A stretch of 64,000 bases of DNA from Muricoccus nepalensis (GTDB taxonomy: Bacteria; Pseudomonadota; Alphaproteobacteria; Acetobacterales; Acetobacteraceae): positions 1 through 64,000 of the forward strand of contig NZ_RCZP01000004.1 of the NCBI RefSeq assembly GCF_006438825.1, read 5' to 3'. The position numbers were made by a program, and so were the translations under genes. The notes under the pieces are model-generated. The model was not told the origin of the DNA. It searched no databases and saw nothing but the letters and a program-made list of their open reading frames with translations. Of this stretch, positions 1 to 11,949 are shown in pieces (within the stretch, counting starts at the first letter, position 1; the number at the start of each line of letters is the position of its first letter).

Positions 1-2
1 CC

Positions 3-575
3 GAGGCGCGCGAGGCCGCCCGCGCCGCCCGTGCCCGCGAGGCGGGCGCCCGGGACGCGGCGCAGCGCGAGCGCGCCGCCCAGGACAGGGCTGCCCAGGA
101 GCGCGCCGCCCGCGACCTGCGCGAGGCCGACCGGGCCGCCGAGCGCGCGCGGGCCAGCCTGGAGGACGCCCGCGAGCGGGCCCGCGAGGCCGCGACGACC
201 ACCCGCCCCACCCGCTCCGCCCCCGTCGCCGGCACGGTCCAGCGCGACTTCGGCGAGGGCGGCGCGAACGGCCAGACCTGGTCCGCGAGCCCCGGCGCGC
301 GGGTGGTCAGCCCCTGCGGCGGCCGGGTCGTCTTCGCCGGGCCGTTCCGTTCCTACGGACGGATGTTGATTGTCGATTGCGGCGGCGGATACCATTTCGT
401 CCTGGCCGGTCTCGACCGGCTGGACGCGGAGCCCGGGCAGCGCGTTCTGGCGGGCGAGGCGGTGGGAACACTTGGTAACCCCGGGGGATCTGGCGGGGGC
501 CGCGCGTCGCTCTACCTTGAATTGCGGCGCGCCGGCCAGCCGGTGGACCCTGGGAACTGGACGAGCCGCGGCTAG
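3..575 (+). CDS. EnvC/M23-like murein hydrolase activator, C-terminal part
   Basis: The gene is cut by the left edge; about 190 residues remain, ending in TAG at 573-575. The first ~75 visible residues are an Ala/Arg/Glu-rich coiled coil, followed by a LytM (peptidase M23) fold. The zinc-binding signatures of active LytM enzymes look degenerate: the last motif reads LYLELR where active enzymes have a His-x-His motif. This is the pattern of EnvC, which activates periplasmic amidases rather than cutting peptidoglycan itself. Directly followed by ctpA, the usual alphaproteobacterial order. That it is an amidase activator is inferred from family and context. Confidence 0.8.
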   Translation, partial: EAREAARAARAREAGARDAAQRERAAQDRAAQERAARDLREADRAAERARASLEDARERAREAATTTRPTRSAPVAGTVQRDFGEGGANGQTWSASPGARVVSPCGGRVVFAGPFRSYGRMLIVDCGGGYHFVLAGLDRLDAEPGQRVLAGEAVGTLGNPGGSGGGRASLYLELRRAGQPVDPGNWTSRG

Positions 576-693
576 GACCCCGGCCCCGGCGCATGCCGGG
601 ATCGGGGACGGGTCGGTAACCGTTGGGCAAGGCGCCCCGCGGCAATATGAAGGAGCCGCCGCGGCGCGCCGCGGCAGAAAGGGTGTCTGACCG

Positions 694-2181
694 ATGCAAA
701 ATGCTGCCGGACCGTCGGACACGCCACCGGTTCCGCAAGGACTGGCCCCGCAAGGACCGGCTCCGCAAGGACCCGCGCCGGCGAAGCGGACGCGCCTGCG
801 GATCCTGGGCCCGGTCGCCGCCGCCTTCACCGCGGGCGTGGTGATCGGCCCCGTGGTCGCGGCCTGGGCCCAGGACGGGTCCCGGGCCGAGACCTACCGC
901 CTGCTGAACCTCTTCGGCGATGTCTTCGAGCGCGTGCGCGCCGAGTACGTGGAGCCCGTCAACGACCGCGACGTGATCGAGAACGCGATCAACGGGATGC
1001 TCCAGGGCCTCGACCCCCACTCCTCCTACATGAACCTCCGCAGCTTCCGGGACATGCAGGTCCAGACCCGCGGCGAGTTCGGCGGCCTCGGGATCGAGGT
1101 CAGCCAGGAGGCGGGCTACGTGAAGGTGATCTCGCCGATCGACGAGACCCCCGCGGCGCGGGCCGGCGTGAAGCCCGGCGACCTCATCACCCACATCAAC
1201 AACACCACCACCCAGGGCCTGACCCTGCAGGAGGCGGTGGACCAGATGCGGGGCGAGCGCGGCAGCAGCATCCGCCTGACCATCCGCCGCGAGGGCACGG
1301 CCACCCCGATCGAGATCTCCCTCACCCGCGACGTGATCCGCCCGCAGGTGGTCCGCGCGCGGCTGGAGGGCGGCGACGTCGCCTATATCCGCCTCACCTC
1401 CTTCAACGAGCAGACCGAGGTCGGCCTGCGCCGGGCGCTCGCCAACCTGCGGACGCAGTCGCGGGACGGGCTGAAGGGCCTCGTGCTCGACCTCCGCAAC
1501 AACCCCGGCGGCCTGCTCGACCAGGCCATCCAGGTCTCGGACGACTTCCTCGACCAGGGCGAGATCGTCTCCACCCGCGCCCGCCGCCCCGAGGACGCGC
1601 AGCGCTGGAACGCGCGCGCGGGCGACATCGCCCAGGGGCTGCCGGTCGTCGTGCTGGTCAACGCCGGCTCGGCCTCCGCCTCCGAGATCGTGGCGGGGGC
1701 GCTGCAGGACCACCGGCGCGCGATCGTCATGGGGGTCAAGAGCTTCGGCAAGGGCTCGGTGCAGACCGTCATGCCGCTGCCGGGCAACGGCGCCATCCGG
1801 CTGACCACGGCGCGCTACTACACGCCGTCGGGCCGCTCCATCCAGGCGACGGGCATCGAGCCCGACATCGAGGTGCTCGCCCAGCGCGAGGACGCCGTCC
1901 AGAACCGCGAGCGCGACCGGGAGGCCGACCTGCGGCGGGCGCTGCGCAACGACAACGGTGGCACCGCCGGCGCGGCGACCGGCGTGAACGCCCGCCCGCC
2001 CGCGCCCCTGCCGCCGCTGAACCTGCCGGCCGGCGCGGTGGACCGCGTGCAGCGCCTGCCGGCCGAGGGCGCCCCCGCCTTCGACCCGACGAAGCCCGAG
2101 ACCGACCACCAGCTCCAGCAGGCGGTCGGGCTGCTGCGGACCATCGCGGCCAACCCGCCGCAGCGCCGCGCCAGCCGCTGA
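694..2181 (+). CDS. ctpA: C-terminal processing peptidase, S41 family
   Basis: A 495-residue periplasmic serine protease. A proline-rich cytoplasmic leader is followed by an N-terminal hydrophobic anchor (around residues 30-55), a tail-binding region with FGGLGIEV, a PDZ domain (roughly 125-205) and the S41 catalytic core. The nucleophile lies in NAGSASASEIVAGAL and the lysine general base in SFGKGSVQ. The C-terminal ~100 residues are low-complexity. CtpA-type proteases trim or degrade envelope proteins, often peptidoglycan hydrolases, which fits the EnvC-like gene just upstream. ATG at 694 is the first start that includes the membrane anchor; only 15 bases separate it from the next gene, so the two are probably co-transcribed. 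Confidence 0.93.
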   Translation: MQNAAGPSDTPPVPQGLAPQGPAPQGPAPAKRTRLRILGPVAAAFTAGVVIGPVVAAWAQDGSRAETYRLLNLFGDVFERVRAEYVEPVNDRDVIENAINGMLQGLDPHSSYMNLRSFRDMQVQTRGEFGGLGIEVSQEAGYVKVISPIDETPAARAGVKPGDLITHINNTTTQGLTLQEAVDQMRGERGSSIRLTIRREGTATPIEISLTRDVIRPQVVRARLEGGDVAYIRLTSFNEQTEVGLRRALANLRTQSRDGLKGLVLDLRNNPGGLLDQAIQVSDDFLDQGEIVSTRARRPEDAQRWNARAGDIAQGLPVVVLVNAGSASASEIVAGALQDHRRAIVMGVKSFGKGSVQTVMPLPGNGAIRLTTARYYTPSGRSIQATGIEPDIEVLAQREDAVQNRERDREADLRRALRNDNGGTAGAATGVNARPPAPLPPLNLPAGAVDRVQRLPAEGAPAFDPTKPETDHQLQQAVGLLRTIAANPPQRRASR

Positions 2182-2196
2182 GCGCACCCATGGGGG

Positions 2197-3387
2197 ATGG
2201 GGGGACGCCGTAGGCCACGCATGAGGGCACTCGGCGTCTTCTGGCTGGCCGTGCTGGCCCTGCTCGGCGCGGGCGCCGCCGTCCTGCACGGACTGGGGCC
2301 GCCGGAGGGCGGCATCCCGCCCGGCCTGGTGCGCGCGCCCGAGCCGTCCGCCGCCACGGCGGAAGCGCCGGCGCCCGCCCCGGAACCCGCTCCCGAGCCC
2401 CCCGCCGCGCGTGCCGAGGCCGCGCCGCCGGCACCGGCCACCCCGACTGCCGAGCCCCCCGCGGCCCGCCCGGCGGAGCCGCCGGCCGCGCCCGACGCGG
2501 CAGCCCTGGTGGCCCTGCCCAGCGCGCCGGAGCCCCCGCCCCTGCCCAGCGCCGCCCGCCGCGCCGAGGCGCCGCCCGACCGTCCCATCCCGCTTCCAGA
2601 CCCCGCCCTGCAGGAGCCCTCGCGCTACGGCCCCGTGCCGAAGCTCGGGCCGGAGGGCCGCACCTCCATCCGCGCCTATGGCCGCCCCTTCGACCGCGGC
2701 GAGACCCGCCCGCGCGTGGCGCTGGTGGTGGGCAACCTCGGCCTCTCCGCCTCGCTCTCCGAGGAGGCGATCGGGCGCCTGCCGCCGGCGACTGGCCTTG
2801 CCTTCTCCCCCTACGCGCCCCGCCCCGACCCCCTGCTGGAGCGCGCCCGCCTGCGCGGCATGGAGGTGCTAACGGCCATCCCGATGGAGCCCGCCAACTA
2901 CCCCGCCAACGACCCCGGCGACCGCGCGCTGCTGACCACCCTGCCGGCCTCGGAGAACGGCGATCGCCTCGCCTGGATCATGTCGCGCATCGGCGGGCAG
3001 GTGGGGGCCATCGGCGCCCTCGGCCCCATGCGGGGGGAGCGCTTTGCGGCGTTGCCCGAATCGATCGGCGGCGTGCAGGACGTGCTGCGGGAGCGGGGGC
3101 TCCTCTACATCGACCCCCGCCCGGGCGCCCCCTCTCCCGGCCGCGCCTGGGGCCGGAGCGTGGACGTGGTGGTGGACGAGCCCGCCACCCGCGGCGAGAT
3201 CGACCGACGCCTGGCCGACCTCGAGCGGCTGGCGCGGGAGAAGGGCTCGGCGCTGGGCCTGGCCGCCGACGTCTCGCCCGTGCTGGTGGACCGCGTCGCC
3301 GCCTGGGCGGCCGGGCTGGAGGCGCGGGGCGTGGTCATGGCCCCTGTCACCGCCCTCATCCGACGCCCCGAGGAGATCCCCCGCTAG
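2197..3387 (+). CDS. divergent polysaccharide deacetylase (DUF610/YibQ family)
   Basis: A 396-residue protein with an N-terminal membrane segment, a ~120-residue Pro/Ala linker, and a divergent polysaccharide deacetylase barrel from about residue 165 (start PRVALVVGNLGLS, then IPMEPANYPANDPG typical of the family). The ATG at 2221 (MRALGVFWLAV, right at the membrane segment) is a good alternative start because a G-rich stretch lies upstream of it. The family sits beside EnvC/CtpA in many Proteobacteria and is thought to act on envelope glycans; the substrate is unknown. One base separates its TAG from the rppH start. Confidence 0.88.
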   Translation: MGGRRRPRMRALGVFWLAVLALLGAGAAVLHGLGPPEGGIPPGLVRAPEPSAATAEAPAPAPEPAPEPPAARAEAAPPAPATPTAEPPAARPAEPPAAPDAAALVALPSAPEPPPLPSAARRAEAPPDRPIPLPDPALQEPSRYGPVPKLGPEGRTSIRAYGRPFDRGETRPRVALVVGNLGLSASLSEEAIGRLPPATGLAFSPYAPRPDPLLERARLRGMEVLTAIPMEPANYPANDPGDRALLTTLPASENGDRLAWIMSRIGGQVGAIGALGPMRGERFAALPESIGGVQDVLRERGLLYIDPRPGAPSPGRAWGRSVDVVVDEPATRGEIDRRLADLERLAREKGSALGLAADVSPVLVDRVAAWAAGLEARGVVMAPVTALIRRPEEIPR

Positions 3388-3388
3388 G

Positions 3389-3880
3389 ATGAGCCCGCTG
3401 CCGTTGCGCCCGAATGTCGGCGCCTGCCTGTTCAACCGCGACGGCCTCGTCCTCGTCGCCCGCCGCGCCGACCAGCCGGCGGGCGAGGCGGCCGCGGGCG
3501 CCTGGCAGCTTCCCCAGGGCGGGCTTGACCCCGGCGAGGACCCGGAGGCGGCCGTGCTGCGCGAGCTGTCCGAGGAGATCGGCACGCGCAACGCCCGGGT
3601 GATAGGCCGGATGGGGGAGTGGCTCGACTACGACCTGCCGGCCCATCTCGTCGGCAAGGCGCTCGGGGGCCGCTTCCGGGGGCAGACGCAGATGTGGTTC
3701 GCGCTGCGCTTCCTCGGCGAGGACGCCGAGATCCGGCTCGACGCCGACGCGCACCGGGAGTTCGACGCCTGGCGCTGGGCGCCGCTGGCCGAGCTGCCGG
3801 CCCTCGCCGTGGCCTTCCGCCGCCCGATCTACGAGCGGCTCGCGCGGGACTTCGCGCCCTACGCGGTGCCCGGCGCCTGA
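3389..3880 (+). CDS. rppH: RNA pyrophosphohydrolase, Nudix family
   Basis: A 163-residue Nudix hydrolase that removes pyrophosphate from 5'-triphosphate RNA ends and so opens mRNA to RNase E decay. The start MSPLPLRPNVGACLFN and the PQGGLDPGED followed by RELSEEIG Nudix box (about residues 38-60) are characteristic of RppH rather than other Nudix enzymes. The start codon is one base after the stop of the deacetylase gene, so it is translationally linked to it. Its TGA abuts the stop codon of the convergent xylanase gene with no intervening bases, leaving no room for a terminator between them. Confidence 0.95.
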   Translation: MSPLPLRPNVGACLFNRDGLVLVARRADQPAGEAAAGAWQLPQGGLDPGEDPEAAVLRELSEEIGTRNARVIGRMGEWLDYDLPAHLVGKALGGRFRGQTQMWFALRFLGEDAEIRLDADAHREFDAWRWAPLAELPALAVAFRRPIYERLARDFAPYAVPGA

Positions 3881-4990
3881 TCAGGCATTCGCGAAGGCGC
3901 GGGCCATGGCGCGCCACATCGCCTTGCGGTTGTAGTCGCCATCCAGCGGCAGGCCGCGGTGCCGCTTGCCGTCGCGCCGCGCGACCGCCGGCTCGGTGAC
4001 GAGCCAGGAGTACCGGTCCACCAGGCCCCAGGTGAGGAAGGTCCGCACCCCGCCCGCGATGGCCGCCTCCAGGAAGGCGGCGGCGCGCTCGGCCACCAGC
4101 TGGTCCCGCGCCGGCTCGTCCTCCGGCACGGCCGGGCCCTCGCGGATGTCGAGCTCCGTGACGATCACCGAGAGGCCCTCCGCCCGCAGCGCGCCCACGA
4201 AGCCCGTGAAGACCGGGACGCTGAAGGGGCGGAGCATCTGCAGGTGCGCCTGGATGCCGACCGCGTCGATCGGCACCCGGCGCCGGACCATGCCGCGGAC
4301 GAGCGAGAGCAGGCGGCGCCGCTTCTCCTCGGCCCAGGGCGTGTCCTCCTCCACGCCGTACTCGTTCAGCACGAGACGAAGCGTGGGGTCCTGCTCGCGG
4401 GCCAGGCGGAAGGCCGTGTCGATGTAGGAGGGACCGAGGGCGCGGAGGAAGGGCGTGTCGCGCAGTTCCCCCTCGGCCTGGGGCGTGTCGCTGCCGGGCG
4501 CGTCGGCCACGGCCTCGTTCACCACGTCCCAGTCGCGGATCCGCAGCCGGGTGGTGGCGAGGACGCGCGCGACGTGGGCGGCCATGACGGCGCGCGCGCG
4601 GGCCGGCCCCTCCGCGACCGCCTCCCGCGCCCAGGCGGGGAAGGCCTCGTGCCAGACGAGCGCGTGCCCGCGGGTGGGGCGGCCGCGCGGCGTGCCCCAG
4701 TCGAGGATGGCGTCGAGGAGGGCGAAGTCGAAGGCGCCCTCCCGCGGCTGCAGGACGGACCACTTGGCCTCGAACTCCGGCACCAGCAGCCCGGCCTCCC
4801 GCTCGAAGGCGGCGGCGTAGGACGGGTCCGTGGCGAGAAGCCCGCCCTGCACCGCCGCGCCGAAGGTGAAGCCCTTCGCGCGCGCGATCGCGTGCAGCCC
4901 GGCCTCCGGTGCCGGCTGCGCGCGGGCGCGCCCCGCCAGGGCCGCGCCGAGCCCCGCGCCGAGGAAAGGGCGTCGGAAGACCGGCGGCAC
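3881..4990 (-). CDS. secreted endo-1,4-beta-xylanase, GH10
   Basis: A 369-residue glycoside hydrolase family 10 enzyme that hydrolyses beta-1,4-xylan. I chose the GTG at 4990, just after the stop of the upstream gene; a start at 5065 would overlap that gene by ~70 bases. From the GTG start the protein opens with an Arg-Arg, Tat-like signal (RRPFLGAGLGAALAG, residues 6-20) and a likely cleavage after ARA near residue 24. The acid/base is E159 in WDVVNEA and the nucleophile E279 in VTELDIREG, the two GH10 hallmarks. No carbohydrate-binding module is present. Xylan degradation is not a core trait of this group, so the gene could be acquired or act on plant debris. Confidence 0.88.
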   Translation of the reverse strand: MPPVFRRPFLGAGLGAALAGRARAQPAPEAGLHAIARAKGFTFGAAVQGGLLATDPSYAAAFEREAGLLVPEFEAKWSVLQPREGAFDFALLDAILDWGTPRGRPTRGHALVWHEAFPAWAREAVAEGPARARAVMAAHVARVLATTRLRIRDWDVVNEAVADAPGSDTPQAEGELRDTPFLRALGPSYIDTAFRLAREQDPTLRLVLNEYGVEEDTPWAEEKRRRLLSLVRGMVRRRVPIDAVGIQAHLQMLRPFSVPVFTGFVGALRAEGLSVIVTELDIREGPAVPEDEPARDQLVAERAAAFLEAAIAGGVRTFLTWGLVDRYSWLVTEPAVARRDGKRHRGLPLDGDYNRKAMWRAMARAFANA

Positions 4991-4992
4991 GC

Positions 4993-5847
4993 TCAGGCGG
5001 CGCGGCGGGCCGGGGCGTTCTCGTTCGCGGCGCCCGCGGCCTGGGCGTACTTGCTCCGGCGCCACTGCAGCAGCTTCCAGGCGCCCTTGGCCGCGAGGTC
5101 CGAGAGGCGCCCGCGCGGCTCCAGCCCGATGGACTTGAAGATCATGCCCATGCCGCGCTCGATGTGGCGGAATCGGTAGTAGGACATCGACCGCCCCATG
5201 TAGCCGCGCATGCAGCGGTCGTGGTCGTAGGGCAGAGTCGCCGGCTCGTTGCCGCAGTGATAGGCGAAGGCGAGCTCGTCGTCCTCGGACTCGCCGATCC
5301 GCCCGGCCGCGACCCGCAGGCGCTGCGGGAAGGAGAGCTTCTCCCGCGCGAGGTAGCGCTTCATGTGGTCGTAGAAGAGCTTGAAGTGCCGGTACTCGTC
5401 GGCCGCGATCAGGCGGCAGACCTGGCGGAGGACCGGCTCCTCCGTGCTCTCGCCGAGCGCCGTGTAGTAGGAGGAGGTGCCCGTCTCCACCATGCAGCGC
5501 GCGATCAGCTCCCCTGTGCGCGAGCCGCGGATGGAGGCGTCGGCCTTCACGTCGATCTTGTAGCCGGCGCGGTAGCGGGCGAAGGCCTCGTCGAAGGACC
5601 AGCCGGGATCGGCCATCTCCGCCCAGCGGCCGAGGGCGTCGCCGTGCTGGACCTCCTCCACCGCCCAGTTGTCGGCGGCCTGGCGGAAGTCGGGATCGCC
5701 GGTGAAGACGTTGTTGAGGTAGATCGCGTAGTCCACCCCGTTCTTCTCGACGAGCGCCGCGGCCTTCACGAGCGACAGGATGCCGGGATCGACCTTCGAG
5801 GGGTCGAAGGCGTCCCAGGCGATCTGGTCGAGGGTCCAGTGCTTCAT
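4993..5847 (-). CDS. ferritin-like di-iron protein, acyl-ACP desaturase-like
   Basis: A 284-residue helical protein with six candidate iron ligands: E34, E65 and H68 (EEVQHGD), E121, E151 and H154 (DEYRH). Their order and spacing match soluble acyl-ACP desaturases, where the motifs read EENRHG and DExRH. Likely role is oxygen-dependent desaturation or oxidation of an acyl chain, but the substrate cannot be read from sequence. ATG at 5847 is preferred because it precedes the conserved region and has GAGG about 10 bases upstream; the frame stays open for another 84 codons without family resemblance. Two bases separate it from the xylanase start, so the two may be co-transcribed. A plain ferritin-like oxidase is the alternative. 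Confidence 0.75.
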   Translation of the reverse strand: MKHWTLDQIAWDAFDPSKVDPGILSLVKAAALVEKNGVDYAIYLNNVFTGDPDFRQAADNWAVEEVQHGDALGRWAEMADPGWSFDEAFARYRAGYKIDVKADASIRGSRTGELIARCMVETGTSSYYTALGESTEEPVLRQVCRLIAADEYRHFKLFYDHMKRYLAREKLSFPQRLRVAAGRIGESEDDELAFAYHCGNEPATLPYDHDRCMRGYMGRSMSYYRFRHIERGMGMIFKSIGLEPRGRLSDLAAKGAWKLLQWRRSKYAQAAGAANENAPARRAA

Positions 5848-6176
5848 CGATCGGTGGCCTCGCGCAAGGGAAGGGCGTGCGGTCCCATTTGCCGGTCCGG
5901 GGGGGCCGCTTTCAAGCCCCGCGGGCATCTTATCGGACGCCGGCCGCGCTCGCCGGCGCGTCCCTCCTCCGTTGGCCCGCGGTGGAGCCAAGGATCGACG
6001 GGCTGATCCTCGGCAGCGGCTTCCTCCGGACATGGCGGTGGGCGCCGGCTGGCGGAACGGAAAATGCCCGCGCACCATCCGGATGCGCGGGCAAACCATG
6101 CCTCGGAAATTTTCGCGGTGGGCACCGCGGACGACAAGTTGGGCTAGGAAATCCGCCGCTTCGTCCGCGGGCTCCG
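5848..6176. other. intergenic region between atpC and the di-iron gene
   Basis: 329 bases without a convincing gene. It holds the atp operon terminator (6055-6093) and, between that and 5847, the space for the promoter of the di-iron gene. Open frames crossing it have no family resemblance and no ribosome site. No further repeat or RNA fold seen. Confidence 0.6.
6055..6093 (-). terminator. rho-independent terminator of the atp operon
   Basis: Perfect 10-bp stem TGCCCGCGCA / TGCGCGGGCA (6065-6074 with 6084-6093) and a 9-base loop. Read on the minus strand the stem is followed by TTTTCCGTT. It lies 84 bases past the atpC stop. Confidence 0.85.
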
Positions 6177-6587
6177 CTAGGCCGCCTGGGCGGCGTCCTG
6201 CATCGCGCGGGCGGCCATCAGCCGGTCGCTCGCGCGATCCCGGATCTCCGGGGCGTCGTTGGCGGCGGCGGCCAGCGCGGCCTCCGCCTCCGTCACGCGC
6301 TGCGCGGCCGTGGTGCGGGAGAGCGAGGCGAGCGGCGTCGCCTCGTCCGCCAGCACCGTCACGCGGCCCGGCGTGATCTCGGCGAAGCCACCCATGATGA
6401 ACAGGCTCTCCGTCTCGCGCCCGCCCTCGGTCACGCGGATGACGCCGCCCCGGAGGGCGACGATCATCGGCGCGTGGCCGGGCAGCACGCCCATCTCGCC
6501 CTCATAGGCCGGGATGACCGCCATCTCGACGGGGCGCGAGAGGAGCAGGCGCTCCGGGCTCACCAGCTCGAGGTCGAAGGTGGCCAT
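6177..6587 (-). CDS. atpC: F1 ATP synthase epsilon subunit
   Basis: A 136-residue subunit of the F1 central stalk. The N-terminal beta-sandwich begins TFDLELVSPERLL and contains the conserved GEMGVLPGHAPM turn; a short C-terminal helical pair follows (about residues 90-136), which in the family inhibits ATP hydrolysis. Last gene of atpHAGDC, four bases after atpD, and followed by a strong terminator. Length is normal for alphaproteobacteria. Confidence 0.96.
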   Translation of the reverse strand: MATFDLELVSPERLLLSRPVEMAVIPAYEGEMGVLPGHAPMIVALRGGVIRVTEGGRETESLFIMGGFAEITPGRVTVLADEATPLASLSRTTAAQRVTEAEAALAAAANDAPEIRDRASDRLMAARAMQDAAQAA

Positions 6588-6591
6588 GGGA

Positions 6592-8917
<2,326 letters not shown>

Positions 8918-8940
8918 GGGGGTGCTCCGCTACTCCCGGG

Positions 8941-10473
<1,533 letters not shown>

Positions 10474-10475
10474 GG

Positions 10476-11060
10476 TCAGGCGGCCCCCTTCATGGCGTAG
10501 CTCAGGCGCTGGAGCCTGGACTTGATGGATGTGTCGTAGAGGCGGGACCCGATCTTGACGATCAGGCCGCCCAGGATGGACGGGTCCACTGTCTCGGACA
10601 GGCGGACGTTCGAGTACCCGGCCTCGGTGAGGCGGGCGGCGATCTGGGTGCGCTGGGTGTTGCTCAGCGGGTGGGCGGTGATCACCTCCGCCGCCTGCTG
10701 GCCACGCTGCTCGGCGAGCAGCGTGTCGAAGGCCGACAGCACCTGCGGCAGGATGGCGAGGCGCCGGTTGGCGATCATCACGCCGAGGAGGTTGCGCACG
10801 TCGCCCGAGACGCCCGCGCGGTCGAGCACGGAGAAGGTGGCGTTGCGCTGGGCCACGGCGTCCAGGCGCGGGTCGGCGATGAAGGCGCGGAAGCCGGGAT
10901 CGTCGCGGGCGAGGGTCGCGAGGTTCTCGACGTCGGTCGCGACGGCGTCCACCGTCTTCTTGTCCTTGGCCAGGTCCAGCAGGGCGAGCGCGTAGCGCTG
11001 GGCCGCACCGCCGATCTGCGGCGCGGAAGTCTGGACGTTGGCGGCTGCTTCGGAGGCCAC
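10476..11060 (-). CDS. atpH: F1 ATP synthase delta subunit
   Basis: A 194-residue peripheral-stalk subunit that joins F1 to the b subunits of F0. The family core runs from [11 protein letters not shown] to the C-terminal [19 protein letters not shown]. No ATG lies at a sensible place; GTG at 11060 ([10 protein letters not shown]) is the best start, with GGGA about 10 bases upstream, and TTG at 11066 is the alternative. First gene of the operon; the F0 genes (atpB, E, F) are not in the window, as usual in alphaproteobacteria. Confidence 0.95.
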   Translation of the reverse strand: MASEAAANVQTSAPQIGGAAQRYALALLDLAKDKKTVDAVATDVENLATLARDDPGFRAFIADPRLDAVAQRNATFSVLDRAGVSGDVRNLLGVMIANRRLAILPQVLSAFDTLLAEQRGQQAAEVITAHPLSNTQRTQIAARLTEAGYSNVRLSETVDPSILGGLIVKIGSRLYDTSIKSRLQRLSYAMKGAA

Positions 11061-11396
11061 TGGCAATCCCGTTCGAGGGTTGGTGAAGACCCGGCGGCCC
11101 GTTGCGGTCCCGTCCCGGGGAGGCGTAGCGGGCCTGCGCGAAGGCCCCGGGGAATCCCCCGGGCGTCGGCGCGCGCCCCTTAACACGGTGCAATGCGGGG
11201 CGGCAACCGCCCTGCGCCCGCGCCATGCGCGCCGCGCCGCCCTTCTATGGGGACGCCGACCGGCCAGGGGAAGCCGCCGAAGGAGGGCGCCGATGGAACC
11301 TTGGGCGGGTCTGCCGCGCTCTATGCTGGACCGGTAACGCCGCGGGTCGCGGCGCGATCCCGGCCCACACGAGAGCCTCGACAGGAGGAGCCAGCG
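11061..11396. promoter_or_regulatory. divergent intergenic region: atp promoter and small-protein promoter
   Basis: 336 bases between atpH (-) and the 80-residue protein (+). It must carry the atpHAGDC promoter and a divergent one. I see no sigma-70 pair strong enough to place, no riboswitch fold and no supported gene; open frames in it are composition-driven. Confidence 0.45.
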
Positions 11397-11639
11397 ATGG
11401 ACAAGGACCGCACGGACCAGAAGCAGGACAAGGAAACCGGCGACTGGGTGTCCGACCTCAGGCCCGGCGCCACCGCCGACGCCAAGGTGGACAAGGGCGT
11501 CGAGGACACCTTTCCGGCCTCCGACCCCGCCCCCAAGACCGGCGCCACGGGCTTCATCTCGCCCAGCGGCAAGGACACGGCGAAGGCCGCCGATCAGGGG
11601 CAGGGCCAGCCCGGCACGACCGCCGGCGGCAAGCCCTGA
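11397..11639 (+). CDS. small hydrophilic protein with EDTFPASDP motif
   Basis: An 80-residue, highly charged, Cys-free protein with no membrane segment. It carries GVEDTFPASDPAP (about residues 34-46), a motif found in many short proteobacterial proteins of unknown function, often stress-related. ATG at 11397 has a strong AGGAGG site 8 bases upstream, which supports it as a real gene. Composition (Asp, Lys, Gly, Thr) suggests an intrinsically disordered protein. The next small gene starts four bases after its stop. Confidence 0.7.
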   Translation: MDKDRTDQKQDKETGDWVSDLRPGATADAKVDKGVEDTFPASDPAPKTGATGFISPSGKDTAKAADQGQGQPGTTAGGKP

Positions 11640-11643
11640 TCCC

Positions 11644-11904
11644 ATGGGCGCGCGCGTCGGGCCCGGGCGGCCGGAAGGCGATGAGGCCCGCGAGGGTCCG
11701 GGCTGGAAGCCCGGTCTCCAGCCCGGGACCGGGCGCGGGTCGGAGCTGGACGAGGGGCTGAAGGACGGGGAGGTCACCGACCCCGCCCTTCGCTCCCCCC
11801 TCCCCGGCTTCGTCGATCAGGCGGACGCGGTCGAGGAGGCGATCGAGGGCTCGGGCGTGTCGGAGGCCCGCAACGCCGTCGAGGACCTGCCGCGGCAGGG
11901 CTGA
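11644..11904 (+). CDS. hypothetical 86-residue protein
   Basis: Starts four bases after the preceding stop and is probably translated with it. The first half is Gly/Pro/Glu-rich and disorder-like; the second half (VDQADAVEEAIEGSGVSEARNAVEDLP) could form helices. No recognisable domain, signal or membrane segment. The absence of its own clear ribosome site makes it less certain than its neighbour. Confidence 0.45.
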   Translation: MGARVGPGRPEGDEAREGPGWKPGLQPGTGRGSELDEGLKDGEVTDPALRSPLPGFVDQADAVEEAIEGSGVSEARNAVEDLPRQG

Positions 11905-11949
11905 GGCGCCCGCCGGTCAGGCCCAGCGGCGCCCCATCAACGACTCACA

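Noticed and set aside
3-575. Active M23 endopeptidase
   Set aside because: The expected zinc-binding His residues are missing in the last motif (LYLELR), so an EnvC-type activator is the better call.
307-2289. Long open frame antisense to ctpA
   Set aside because: Low-complexity Arg/Gly/Ala translation with no domain, opposite a well-defined protease.
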